A stretch of 64,000 nucleotides of DNA from Balaenoptera acutorostrata (Eukaryota; Chordata; Mammalia; Artiodactyla; Balaenopteridae): positions 43,079,269 through 43,143,268 of the forward strand of contig NC_080069.1 in the NCBI RefSeq assembly GCF_949987535.1, written 5' to 3'. Under the pieces are notes generated by a model. The model did no database searches. It worked only from the letters and a program-made list of their open reading frames with translations, and had not been told where the DNA came from. Shown in pieces: positions 44,417 through 55,480 of the stretch. The position numbers were made by a program, and so were the translations under genes. The number at the start of each line of letters is the position of its first letter. Within the stretch, counting starts at the first letter, position 1.

Positions 44417-47400
44417 GTGAGTGCCCAACCCTGCCCTGCCCAGATCCCGAGAGCCCGAATCAGAGCCACACGGCATGGGAGGCCCCCGTATCCCTGCTGC
44501 TAGCTGTTCCAATGTGAAGCCTGAGGGCAGTCAGAGAGGCTTTCCGGGGGGAAGAAGGGACCAGGTGGGCCTGGAAGGATGGATGGAGCTGAGGGCGATG
44601 TCCTGATCTAAGGTCCTTAGGGGTTCCTGGTGACCCCCATTAGGGCAACAGGAACGCATCTGTCATTGTGGCTCCGCATGGTAGTGGAGAGAAATGCTGG
44701 GAGGCAGACGGCAGGCAGTGTTTCCCTTTTCTTACCTCTGGCTTCAGCCCTGATCAGACATCTCCCTCTTACACTCTGGGCCAGGCTCTGAGCCTGTGCT
44801 GGACCCAAGGGGCAAGATAGTCCCTGTCCTCAAGGACTCACAGATGGTCCCAAGGGGTCAGAATCTGGCAATAGAGTCAAGCTCAATCCAGGGTGTGAGC
44901 TCAGGCCGTGATTAGTGTCATGGCTCCAATGTCAAGTCTACCTTAGAGGTCAGCTTAAAGTTATGGGTCAGAAGGTGGTCTGGACCGGGACCGAAGCAGT
45001 GGACGGGGGGCAGTATGGGGTCAGGCTGTGGTCTGGGATGTTGATCAAGTTACGAGAGCGAGCTCTGGGGAGCAGCCAGGGGTTTGGGGCAGACTTGAGT
45101 TTCTCTCTCCTTGAGGGCCCTGGGCCCATAGGGCTGTGGGTGCTATGTGGCCTGTGAGGTCTGTGGGCTACGTCTGGGGCTGGGAAGGTGCACCCTGGGG
45201 CCACCCAGGCTGGCACCCAGGGTCAACCTGTGCCCCCACCGTGTCCACCTGGTTCCAGCCTCATCTCCTCCTGCGCCTCTCCCAGCTGGCCTTTAAAGCG
45301 CGTAATTCGATTCCAGGGCGCCTGTCCTGGTTGCAGGCCTGGCTCCCACAAAGGCTGCTTACACGCTCATATGTTCCCTGACAGAGTCCGGAGTCCCTCC
45401 CGCCTGGCCAGCTGCCCGCGACTAATGCATTGCTAATAACCAGGGTCTAGTTTCACAAGCCCCCCTCTCCTGCTAACTAGCTGCAGGCAGCAGCCCCGCG
45501 CGTCGCAGTGCACACGCCTTGCAGTGGACCTGGCACACTGCCTACCACACACACGCGGGAACATGCACGCACACACGTGGCCCCCAGCAGGAACCATGCT
45601 CCCTACGTGCGTGTGACTAACATGCCAAGGCCACCCACTGGCCTGCACCGTGGGCAGAGCTGACCCCAACGCTGACGCGGGCAGAGCAAAATATGTGGGC
45701 TCCGTGGCAAGAACGTGAGTGGCCTGTGGCACATGTTATCCCTGCTCCATGTCACATTGGTGTTGTGGTTGGCTAGATTTATGGCTCTTTTGAACTTGAG
45801 TTTTGCTCTGAACAGAATGGACTCTCCCCAGTCCTTAAGCTTGGAGAGAGGCAGGTGTATGATTGGGAGGGGGAGTGGAGGGGAGAGCAGAGAGAAACAT
45901 CACTTGGATTTTCAGGAGGATATGAGAGATACAGGTCAGGAATTACACAAGAATGGGCACCATGAGGTCTGGCAGGGGCTGTCTCAGCATGGATAAGGGG
46001 GAGGCGAGTCCTGGGACCCAGCATGGGTTCCCTGCATCTTCTGCTCTGGGCCTAACTCAGCAGGAAGGCTGGGAGGGCATGTTTGATGTCTGCTGCTAGA
46101 GACTGGATGGAGGACTCCTAGGTAAGGCGGATGCCAGCAACTAGGGAATTCCTGACAGTTGTGGAGCCATTCTCTTAAGGGGCTGGATTAAGGGATCAGT
46201 GACAACCTAACAAGAAGGGCCCAGGCCTAGGAGATGTGGCTTCCAGGAGGGCACTGCACTTCTAGGCCACATTCCTAGAGGTACGGTTGGTTTCCCACCA
46301 TAAGCCCACCAAGGAGGTGGTAATTTGATCTGCTCCCCATGGCCCTCCCCCTTTGGGGGAAGACAGATGTGGAGATCCGGGGGACAGAATCAAAGGAGGA
46401 GGCCCGAGGGTCAAATCCTGGGAAGAGGGAGAAGGAGCCGAATGAGCGAGGGCTCCTTAGCCAGAGGGGGTCTTTACAGAGCAAAAGGGGACTGGGGGAC
46501 CAGAGGTGGAACTGGGCCCCAACTCCAGGAGAGGAGGGTCTCTGGGGCCCACCGATCTTCCAGGGCTGGGAGTAGGACTTACTGAGCCCAGATCTGGGCC
46601 CAAAATGGCTCTCATACCGACTCTGGCCTTTGCCAGTACCTCCTATCTCAGGCTCACAAACCCTGGAGGAATTGGGAGGCTTTCCCGCCCCACTTGGACC
46701 CAGCTGCACACACATGAATCCACATACACACACGCACATGGACTCACAGACTGTCAGGTCAGGTAGCCCAGACCCTGGTTTTCTTGGGGGAAGAGTGTAA
46801 CAGGGACCCAAAAAGCCCTGAAGCCAGACGTGGCCCAGAGCGGGCCCCCTCCTCCGCCCCTGCCGGCTGCCCCTGTTTACGAGGCGCCTTAATGAGGCGG
46901 CGGGTGCCGCTGAGATGAACCAGAGCCCAGCCTGGGCCTGGGAGGGGCGACGGACAGGCAGGCCAGCCTGGAGGGTGGGGGGAGACCCTCAGGATGGGGC
47001 CGGCCTGGGCGGGGGTGGGGTGGCCATGCCTCCAGGAGGAAATGGAGCAGCTGTCCTGCTGTCCTGCCGCCCCAGGAGCTGCCCCCCCACCCCTTTCCCA
47101 CCTCAGGTAGGGCGATGACCATAAGTGAGGCCACCCTGAGGGGGAGACCCAGCTAGGGCCAGGCTGGTGGGTGCGCCGGGCATCTGGGAGCCCAGGCTCT
47201 GAGCTGGAACCCGTGATAACGACAGAGCTGGCTGAAGTCTCTTTGGTGTTCACCATGTGCCTGAGTCCTCATTACAACCCTGTGAGAGAGATCATTAACG
47301 CCATTTTACAGATGAGGACCGCAAGGCATGTGGAAGTTAGGTAACTTAGTCACCTAGTTAGTAGGGGATGGAGCTAAAATTTGGACTCGGGCAGCCTAGC

Positions 47401-47894
47401 TCCATGCCTGCGTTTGTAACCTTCCCTTTAAACAGCTCCTTGATGGAGTGGGAGAGGGCAGCACAACGTTACGCCTCTCTCACCCCATTCCTCTTGTCGC
47501 CTCCAGCTGGAACTGAGGTCGGGACTGGGCTGGGGCTAGTGAGAGAGCTGGGGTGACAGCAGAGTGAAGACACTGAGCAAAGTCCTCCTTACTCTCCCCT
47601 CGGGGCATTTCTCATCTCCTTAAAGATCTCCTCCCTCAGGACTGTCTTTGCTCCCTGCGGGGGGGGGGGGGGTGGGTGGTGGTGGTGGGAGGGGGGGTCT
47701 CCTCCCAGAGAAGTCTTCACTCTCCCAGGGATATTCTCAGTGTCCTCCCCCCAGGGAAGTCCTCATTCCCTCCAGGGGTGTTTTCACTCCTCTCTCCCCA
47801 CAAGTGTTCTCACTTCTTCTGGGGGTGCCTCACTCTCGTGACCCCCAGGGTCCGCCGTCCCTATACCCCCCCCCACCCCGTGGTTTGGCTGCAG
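44417..47894. other. CNTFR: CNTFR intron between coding exons 5 and 6
   Basis: About 3.5 kb. It holds CA-rich words near 45540 and 46700, a MIR fragment at about 47240-47420, a short conserved-looking piece around 46885-46925 ('ccttaatgaggcggcgggtg'), and a very G-rich run at 47658-47697. Otherwise unique sequence. Confidence 0.7.
47235..47425 (-). repeat. MIR SINE fragment
   Basis: Reverse-complement MIR with 'attacaaccctgtgagagag', 'cgccattttacagatgagga', 'gttaggtaacttagtcacct' and 'ctcgggcagcctagctccat'. Confidence 0.8.
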
Positions 47895-48075
47895 GTGGAG
47901 CTGTCGGATGGCACAGCGCACACCATCACGGATGCCTACGCTGGAAAGGAGTACATCATCCAGGTGGCGGCCAAGGACAATGAGATTGGGACGTGGAGTG
48001 ACTGGAGTGTGGCCGCCCACGCCACACCCTGGACTGAGGAGCCACGACACCTCACGACCGAGGCCCAGGCCCCCG
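47895..48075 (+). CDS. CNTFR: CNTFR coding exon 6 of 8 (residues 257-317): WSXWS motif
   Basis: Acceptor 'gtttggctgcag', donor 'gtgagc' at 48076. It carries the second half of the membrane-proximal FN3 domain and the hallmark Trp290-Ser-Asp-Trp-Ser294 (codons from 47994), the WSXWS box needed for folding and surface expression in class I cytokine receptors. Basic and aromatic residues upstream (Lys274, Lys283, Trp290) fit the Trp-Arg/Lys ladder. After residue 300 it turns into the Thr/Glu/Ala-rich stalk. It ends in phase 1. Confidence 0.97.
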
Positions 48076-48423
48076 GTGAGCCCGCCCCCTGGGCTCCCTC
48101 CTGCTCCTCCCGGGACTTGGAGCATCTGCTCCAGGGGTCTCCACAGTCTGTGTGGCTGCCACACTCTCGTCGGTCTGTCCAGCCCCTGCTGTTCCTTGTC
48201 CTTGCTGTCTGGACACTGCCGGTGGGGGCCTCTGGATGGAGGGGTCCTCTGTGTGCCTTGGGGAAGCAAAGAGCTGCCTGATGGGTGAGGCAGGGGCTGT
48301 CTGACAGGAGAGGCAGCCCCGGTCTGACACAAGAAGCAGGAGCAGTGTGCCTGTGGACCCCAGATGGAGGTGGGACTCCAGCCCCGGCCCGGCCCAGCCC
48401 TGAGTTTCCCCCATGTTCCCCAG

Positions 48424-48592
48424 AGACCACGACCAGCACCACCAGCTCCCTGGCACCCCCACCCACCACGAAGATCTGTGACCCCGGGGAGCTGGGCAGC
48501 GGCGGAGGACCCTCAGCGCCCTTCTTCATCAGTGTCCTCGTCACTCTGGCCCTGGCTGCCGCTGCCGCCGCTGCCGGCAGTCTCCTGATCTG
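48424..48592 (+). CDS. CNTFR: CNTFR coding exon 7 of 8 (residues 317-372): stalk and GPI-anchor signal
   Basis: Acceptor 'tgttccccag', donor 'gtaagt' at 48593. It encodes a Thr/Ser/Pro-rich stalk, one more Cys (335), then Gly-Ser-Gly-Gly-Gly around Ser342, the likely anchor-attachment site by homology with the human protein. A short spacer and a hydrophobic Leu/Ala/Val tail end in Leu-Leu-Ile372. There is no cytoplasmic domain, as expected for a GPI-linked receptor. The exon ends with TG, the first two bases of the stop codon. Without splicing, the frame would read Ile-Trp-TAA, adding one residue. Confidence 0.96.
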
Positions 48593-48683
48593 GTAAGTGG
48601 AGTGAGGCTGGGTGGTGGAGGGGAGCCCGAGGGGACCCCGACCCCACCCTCTTCCCTCACAGCCTCCTGCCCTGTCCCCCCAG

Positions 48684-49325
48684 AGCCCGGCATCCCGTGA
48701 GGACATGCCAGCGCACCTGCAGAGGAGCAGGAGGCCGGAGCTGAGCCCGAAGACCCCGGTTTCTATTTTGCACACGGGCAGGAGGACCTTCGGCATTCTC
48801 TTGAGACACAATTTGTAGAGACCCCGGCAGGCCCGGGCCTGCCGCCCCCCAGCCCCGCCACACCACGCCGGCCCCCCTCCCTGCTCAGGGCAGGGGGCCA
48901 TGCAGCTAACCCACCCACCAAAGAGCACCCACACCTCCGTCCTGAGCCCTGGGGCTGGGCCCTCCAACGCCAGCGACTCCCAGGAGCCCTTGGGGGGCCT
49001 GAGGGGAGCCCCTCACATCCACAGTCTCGCCTCCTGTCCCAGCCTCCTGTCTGTTCCAGGGTCTCTGTTGCCACCATCAGATTATAAGCTCCTGACGCTG
49101 GGGGGGGGGCCCGGCCATCCCCTTCCCCCAGCACCCACACTTTTCAGTGCCCCGCCTCCGCCCCTGTTTTGTACGACCCTCCCCTTTTCCTGCTCCTGCC
49201 CCGCAGTATTTAATGCCCTGTCAGTCCCCTCTAGTCTGACTCAGTGGTAACTTGCTGTATTTGAATTTTTTACAGATGTATATACGGGGGTGGGGGGTTC
49301 TCATTAAACGTCACCATTTCATGAG
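48684..49325 (+). other. CNTFR: CNTFR last exon: final base of stop codon and 3' UTR
   Basis: Acceptor 'ccctgtccccccag' ends at 48683. The first base, A at 48684, completes TGA. The rest is 3' UTR, ending shortly after the ATTAAA signal. The intron before it is only 91 bp. The 3' end near 'tgtatttgaattttttacag' (49256) turns AT-rich, as 3' ends often do. The exact cleavage site is estimated at about 49325. Confidence 0.85.
49303..49308 (+). terminator. CNTFR: ATTAAA polyadenylation signal of CNTFR
   Basis: The common variant hexamer ATTAAA is at the end of the last exon, followed about 15-20 bases later by 'atttcatgagtcc'. No canonical AATAAA occurs earlier in the 3' UTR. Confidence 0.85.
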
Positions 49326-51039
49326 TCCTTAGACCAGACCCACTTTGGGAGGGTAGCCCTTGTCCAAGGGCCTCTCCCCTTCCAGGCCTGGAGGAGGGAA
49401 GCAGTTAGAGTTGGAGAGAGACAGCCCTCTCCAGACAGGTGGGGAGAGGCAGTTCAGCTCTCAGGCAGATGTGTCCGGGGATGGGGCTTCCCGCCTCTTT
49501 GGAGGGTAGAGCTCCCTGGAGGCCATGGGCAGAGTTGTGGGGAACAAGGGGCCCCAGTGAGGCAGGTCCCACGCGGGGGGCATCGAGTCAGCCCCGGAGG
49601 CTACTGAATCCTGGCAGGGCCGAGGTCTGTCAGGGGTCATCTCTGGAGCTGCCTTCCACGGGTGCCCAGGCCCGGCTTTACCCACGGGGCAGAGGTGCAA
49701 GAAGGGGAGGAGGCCAGGCTTCATCCTCGGGGCGGAGGGGTTGTCCTCCTTGCCATTCAGGAGACACAGGCCGGGGTTCTAGCAGGTCAGGCCTGGAGCT
49801 CAGCCAGGGCTGAGAGTGCAGAGCGCAGAGTGGCCTGGGCAGGCAGGGAGGTTGCCCGAAGGAGGCCACTTGGTACGTGACCAGGCACTGGACTCGTGCT
49901 TCAGGATGGGAATCACGGAGTACAAGGTTTACCCCAGGGTTAGATTGCAGTGAGGACTCAGTGTGAGTGGGAGGGGAGTGGGCTTCGGCTTTACAGGGTG
50001 CTCAGTCTTTGGGCCAATGCCACACTCTCTGCCCACACCCTTCTGGTCCCCAAACCGGGACTCCAGGATCCCTTTGATTTCCCCTCAGAGGAGAGGCCCC
50101 TGGCTGCCTCAGGCCTGCTCAGGTCCAGCCCCCCTTGTCGGAGCCACCTCCCTGCAGCTCCTTGGCTGGGAATGCCCAGGTCTGGGGCCAAGTTGGCAGG
50201 CACCTCTGGCCTGGGGGTGGGGCCAAAGGGTTAGGCCACAGCCCCAACCTGGGAGCCAGGCTTGGCCACGCTCCGGGCGGCTGGAGCAAGAAGAGAAGTG
50301 GAGTCAAAGCCAGAACACACTGGTCCACGCACAACCAACCCCCCGCCGCCCAAGCAGGCACCGAGCAGCGCACCGCCACTGAGCCGCTGCCCCCAAGTCA
50401 CACATGCACCCCGGTTCAAACCCTCCTCCTCAGACCAGGGTCAGGAAATGGACATTCCTTTGCTGGTCTCGCTGCCAGCCTGGGATGATGCCCTGGGAGG
50501 AGGGGTTCGCAGTTCCAGGAGTACTGATGAGTCAGGCCTGGGCAGGACTCCGGGCGGGTGAGGGGCTGAGAGCGAAGGTGGCTGGCTCTCCTCCAGGCCG
50601 GGCACTAGAGGACGAGAGGGGTGTTCCAGGCGGGAGACGACATGGAAAGCAAAGGCCGGTGTCAGGGTAGAGAGGCCTGTGGCGTTTCAAGGCGAATAGC
50701 CCCAGCTGTGGGAGCACATTGCTCCTCATCCACAGGAAGAGGCGCCCAGGACGGACATCCTGAGAAGTGGCTGTGGGCCTGTCTCTGTGTCCTGGACCCC
50801 CAGTTCTGTCTGTCTGGTCTCTGAGGTATGGCTCGGGCCTGAAACCTGCACTCCAGGTCCAGCAGGGGTGGAGGGAGTAGTGGGTCCCCAACTCTCACGC
50901 AGGACATTGTATTCCCGGGGTGGGTCTGAACCTCCCCCTTCCCCGTCCTTGCGGCAGGAGGGCTGAATTAGGGAGTCTCTGGCCCGTGCTGCCTTCCTGC
51001 CTTGAGAGCCCTGGTCAGCCCTGACCCACCCGCCGCCCA

Positions 51040-51110
51040 CCCAGGGCTTGGGCATCAGCAATCTGGCCTCCATTAGCAACATGGGAAAGCAATTACGTGG
51101 GGCCTGGGGA
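51040..51110. promoter_or_regulatory. Conserved-looking noncoding block downstream of CNTFR
   Basis: 'ggcctccattagcaacatgg' followed by 'gaaagcaattacgtgg' gives ATTAG and CAATTA homeodomain-type words in a GC-rich background. Inference from composition only. Confidence 0.25.
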
Positions 51111-51639
51111 GGAGATGGAGGGGAGGGGGACTGCTGGAGCCTCAGAGGCTGATGGAGAGGAGGACTGGGCCATCTCCCTGCCCCCAACCCCAAGGGAGAG
51201 ACCCAGCCCCATCCTAAGCCCTGAGGTGGCTGGAGGACCAGTGTCATTGCCTCTGACCAGACTGGACCTGAGCCCGGAGGTGGTCACCCCTCCTTGGGGG
51301 TCCTGGCCCTCGAGCTCACAGAGGCTGCTCGCCTTGGAGGGTCTTGGCTGCCGTCTGCTGCTGCCTCCGCCTGCTGTCCCTTCCACATCCGTTGTAGCTC
51401 ATCGTGGTTCTGGGGAGCTGGGGACAACTATAGGCATCAGTTCTTGGAGCCAAGTCAGAACCTGGAGAATTAAAACACTGCTGTTGGGGGTTAGGGGCAC
51501 TGCAGGGGGAGACTTGGATCCCAGGCCCAAGGTGCAGAGCAGCCCAGCCTTTCCGCTCACTACAGTTCTCCTTGCTCCTTCAAGGGGCACTGGGGACGGG
51601 AACCCTCCTCTGTGCCCCATTCCTGTAACACTAACTTGT

Positions 51640-52075
51640 CTCTGCCCCATCCTCTTCTCTCTGAACCCGTTCCTGTCTCTGTCTCCGTCCCATGCCTATC
51701 TCTGAACGTGTCTTTGTCCCGGTCCCTGTCCTTGTGTTTCTTGCTGTATGTCCCTCTCCCATCTCTCTCTCTGTATGTCTCCTGTCTCTGCTGCCCTCTT
51801 CGTCTCTCTAGCTGTCTCTTTCTCTGTCACCATCTCTGTCTTTGCCTCTGTCCCTCCTCCCTATCTCTCAGTCTTCTCTTTTTCTGCCTTCCTCCCTCGG
51901 TCTCTCTGGGTCTATCTCCATCTCAGAGTCTCTCTGCCTCTCTCTGTGTTTCTGTCTCTGTGTGTGTGTATCTCCATCGCCAGCTCTGTGTCTCTGTTCC
52001 TCTTCCCTGAGTCTGGCAGTCCTTCCCTCTCTCTGCCTCCCTCTGTGTGTCCCTGCCCTGGTCCAGACCCCAGCC
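51640..52075 (+). repeat. TCTCTGTC-rich cryptic array
   Basis: 'tgtctctgtctccgtccc', 'catctctgtctttgcctctg' and '(tg)n tatctccatc' motifs. Pyrimidine-rich on the + strand; the Ser/Leu-rich open frames here are by-products. Confidence 0.7.
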
Positions 52076-52554
52076 TGTGACCGCTGTGCCTCTCTGGCCT
52101 GAGCCAGGGGCTGTGCTGGCTTCTGCTGCCCCCTCTCGGCCGCCTGCCTGCCCTTCAGTCTCCCGGGCAGGCAGCCGTCAGCACATGTGTCCCACGTCTG
52201 CCTCCCAGCAACCAGCCAGGAGAGGGAAGGTGGTCGGGAGACAGCAGGCAGGAATACCTCCGTGCAGCCTCTGGCTCTGAGAACTCCCCAGAGCCGGTGA
52301 GCTCACTAACTCCCTAGGCTGGGACTCTGAGAAAGTTCATTGTCACATGGTGAGAACAGAATGCTAGGCTCCAAACCCAGCCCCGTGTCCTGCCCCTGTG
52401 TGTCTCTATGCCTTGGGGCCCACGTGTTCACTGTGCCCACAGGCCAGAGCTACTGGGTGTGGACAGGTGGAGAAGGGCCTTCAGGAGGTAGCACCTGCCC
52501 GCGGATGTAAGGCTAAAGGCCTGGGGGCACCCCTCTCCTCTCCTCAGAGGAGGG

Positions 52555-53060
52555 TGGAGGGGAAGGAGGTCTGAGGAGAGGAGTCTGATGGAGCCAGTCT
52601 GAGGAGAGAGGCTGGAAGGGGCTTTATCTGACAGAGCCACTCTGCTGGGGAAGGCTAATCTGAAGGTGAGCAGGTCTGAGAGGGCCGGCGTGACAGGGTT
52701 AGTCTGAGGGGAGACTGGTGTGGGACACACTGCTGAAGAGATCGTGCTTGGAAGGGCCAGTCTGAGGTGACAGGCTGATCCAGAGAGCATCTGAAGGGTC
52801 CAGCCTGAGGAAAAGCTACTCTGGAGGCACACAGGTCCCAGAACAGGCTCACCAGCTCGTCCTAGTTTGCCTGGGACTTGCCCAGTTTTAGCACCGAATA
52901 CCCCTCAGCCCCAGGAAACTGAGATAGTTGGTCAGCCTATTTGAGAAGGCCTTGCCTGACAGCGCTGGCCTACCTGGGAGCAAGGGGATCCGAGAGGGCT
53001 GGTCGGACGGCGCCAGTCTGAGGGGAGAGGTTGTTAAGGCTAGAAGCTTCTTTGCACAGG
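52555..53060 (+). repeat. Degenerate GTCTGAGGGGAGA minisatellite
   Basis: Variants of 'gccagtctgaggagagaggc' recur (near 52571, 52594, 52697, 52759 and 53011), spaced irregularly with single-site drift. Old array with no exact period. Confidence 0.6.
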
Positions 53061-54111
53061 AACCAGGCCCTGGAGGGGGTGGACCGTTTGGGTCCTTCCA
53101 GAAGGGCAGTGGCTTGGGGAGTGGCCACCAGGGGGCAGGGCCAGCTCTCAGGAGAATCAGAGCCAAAGGCCCCAGAGGGAGCCAGACAGCGTGGGGCTGT
53201 GTGCAAAGTGTGCTGGCAGTAGCGCGTGTCACCGCGCCATCACGGGCACGTTTGTGTGATGGTGCACGGCCGCACAATTACGCTCTTGTGTGACTGGGTG
53301 AGCAGGGGCATGTCTGTGATGTGTCAGCGTGTGCCCAGTGTGGCTGGGCGGAGGCCTTGCCTGTGGCTGGGGTGGACAGAGCAGGAGCCTCTTGGGACAC
53401 TAGGACAGGGAGGCCATGGGAGTGGCGCAGTCAGAGGAGTTTCCCTGGCAGGGGCTGAGATGGGGAGGAGAGGTAGGACCAGGCTTCCCTACCTGTGCCC
53501 GCCCCTGCCCACCAGAGTATCCCTGAGAGTGCAGACACTAAGGGCTTTGGTCACACACAGGGGCAGCCCCCAGGCCAGTCTGCACGCCTAGGCCCTGGCT
53601 GCCCTCCTCTCCAGCTTCTCTCCTGCTCCCTTCAGCTGGCACTCCTCCAGCTGGACACCTCACCCTCACCCCACCCTGCTCCGATCCCCAATCACTGTTT
53701 CTAGCTCTCCTATCACCATGCCTTGGTTCATGCTGTTCCCTGCCCGATGTGCTCCTGTGAAGCATTTGAGGTCCCTCTGATGCTGCCCCCGTGAGACACT
53801 CCCTGCTCATTCCCGCATTACCATGGGCTGGGCACCCACTGTGTGCTGAGGCCTAGTCCGGCGGGCCCCTGTCTCACCTCTGGGACCTGAAAGTGATGGG
53901 GGCGGGGCTGCTAGGATCTTGCCCAGAGGAGGGCTCTGAGGGGAGAGGTATGGACAGAGCAAGTCTGGGAATCTCTGAGATAGGACGGCAAAGTGACGCC
54001 ACAGTCACAGAATCACTCCACTCCATCCTACCCCCCCCACTAACAAACTGAACAAAAGTCAAAACAAACCAAAACAAAAATGCTGTTACGAGCTCAAGTC
54101 CAACCAAACAA

Positions 54112-54767
54112 GGAAATTCTTCTTTTTTTTTTTTTTAATTTTATTTATTTATTTTATTATTTTATCTGTGGCTGTGTTGGGTCTTTGTTTCTGCGTGAGG
54201 GCTTTCTCTAGTTGTGGCAAGTGGGGGCCACTCTTCATCGCGGTGCGCGGGCCTCTCACTATCGTGGCCTGTCCCGTTGCGGAGCACAGGCTCCAGACGC
54301 GCAGGCTCAGCAATTGTGGCTCACGGGCTTAGTCGCTCCGCGGCATGTGGGATCTTCCCAGACCAGGGCTCGAACCCGTGTGCCCTGCATTGGCAGGCAG
54401 ACTCTCAACCACTGCGCCACCAGGGAAGCCCCTTCTTTTTTTTTTAAATGTATTTATTTCATTTATTTATTTTTGACTGCGTTAGGTCTTCATTGCTGCG
54501 CACGGGCTTTCTCTAGTTGCAGCAAGCGGGGGCCACTCTTCACTGCAGCGCGCGGGCCCCTCACTGCGGTGGCTTCTCCCGCCGCGGAGCACGGGCTCTA
54601 GGCGCGCGGGCTTCAGTAGTTGTGGTGCGTGGGCTCAGTAGTTGTGGCGCACAGGCTTAGTTTCTCCACGGCATGTGGGATCTTCCTGGACCAGGGTTCG
54701 AACCTGTGTCGTCTGCATTGGCAGCGGACTCCCAACCACTGCGCCACCAGGGAAGCCCGGAAATTCT
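54112..54767 (-). mobile_element. CHR-type SINE (copy 4), older host of copy 3
   Basis: The body runs from about 54446 to 54758 in reverse orientation. The outermost duplication 'ggaaattct' is at 54112-54120 and again at 54759-54767, enclosing both SINEs, which sets the order of insertion: copy 4 first, copy 3 second. Confidence 0.88.
54119..54445 (-). mobile_element. CHR-type SINE (copy 3), inserted in the tail of copy 4
   Basis: Reverse-oriented SINE from about 54133 to 54431. It is flanked by 'cttctttttttttt' on both sides (from about 54119 and at 54432-54445), so it entered the T-run that is the A-tail of copy 4. Confidence 0.88.
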
Positions 54768-54769
54768 TT

Positions 54770-55480
54770 TTATGAACCTTAAAATGTGATAGCCAAGGAA
54801 CATAACAGAAGATTCTGGTGCAATGAGTGAGTGGTGTGTCTCCCAACCCCATGCCCAAAAGTAGCATTGAGAAAAGGCAAGTCAACAGAACGCCAAGAAT
54901 TCTCACTAATATACTGTAATCTGAGAGATGTGGACTGTTGAGTGAGTAGGTAGCCTTAGGAAAAATCTGGGGGAAAAAAACCTTTGTAAGTAGAAGCCCC
55001 TGTGTTCCTCCACGAGACCTCGGGAGAGGCAGGAAGAGCTGCCGTGGCTCGGCATCTTCCAGGGTGCTGGGCTGAGGTTAGGGCGGCAAGCCAAAGCCCA
55101 CAGGATGGGATGCGCCCCACCCGCCAGCTGGAGCAGCATGTCTAACAGGGCCTCAGAGGAGAGGCAGCGCTCAGGCCCCATCAAGGTCGGCAGGCAGCCC
55201 CAGCCAAGCCACCCTCAGGCTGCAGAAATGGGGCGGGTGGGTGTGAAAGCAACAGCCAACTTTTAAACCATAGCTCCCAGGGGAAGATAAACTGGTCCAG
55301 ACAAGATGGGAAGGGGCTCAACTCCAGAGCAAGGAGAGGTCTGCTAAATGTGAGCCATGGCAGATGTAAGAGGCAAGGAAAGGGCATGGCCTCTAGGCAC
55401 AGAGACCACAGCCACAATGTAGGTGGGAAGGAAGGAAAGAAGGAAGGGAGGGAGGGAGGGAAGGAAAGGAACAAGGAGGA
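54770..55480. other. Intergenic stretch, nothing recognised
   Basis: Mixed unique DNA ending in a purine run (GGAA/GGGA, 55420-55472). Open frames on the reverse strand across the purine run are low complexity. Confidence 0.5.

Larger units (their letters stand above)
10830..49325 (+). other. CNTFR: CNTFR gene, whole transcription unit
   Basis: The gene encodes the ligand-binding alpha subunit for ciliary neurotrophic factor. The protein is GPI-anchored on the cell surface and signals by assembling with LIFR and gp130 (IL6ST), which activate JAK/STAT. It supports neurons and muscle. The unit as read has ten exons: two proposed non-coding leaders and eight with coding bases. Coding junction phases agree throughout (exon lengths 85, 234, 118, 167, 164, 181, 169 and 1 nt of coding sequence, total 1119 nt). 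The product is 372 residues with no frameshift or premature stop. It looks fully functional. CHR-type SINE copy 2 lies in the intron at 35746-42711. Transcript ends are inferred from the CpG island and the ATTAAA signal. Confidence 0.9.
49326..54110. other. Downstream intergenic region, GC-rich part
   Basis: No coding gene recognised. The stretch has a conserved-looking piece at 51.05-51.11 kb, a CT-rich array at 51.64-52.07 kb and a degenerate GTCTGAGG repeat at 52.56-53.06 kb. In human the next gene 3' of CNTFR is ENHO, a short secreted-peptide gene; I searched by eye for its product and did not find it, so it is probably beyond the window. Confidence 0.65.

Noticed and set aside
47936..48967. 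343-codon reverse-strand open frame across CNTFR exons
   Set aside because: It is antisense to real coding exons; codon bias of the + strand exons keeps the reverse frame open.
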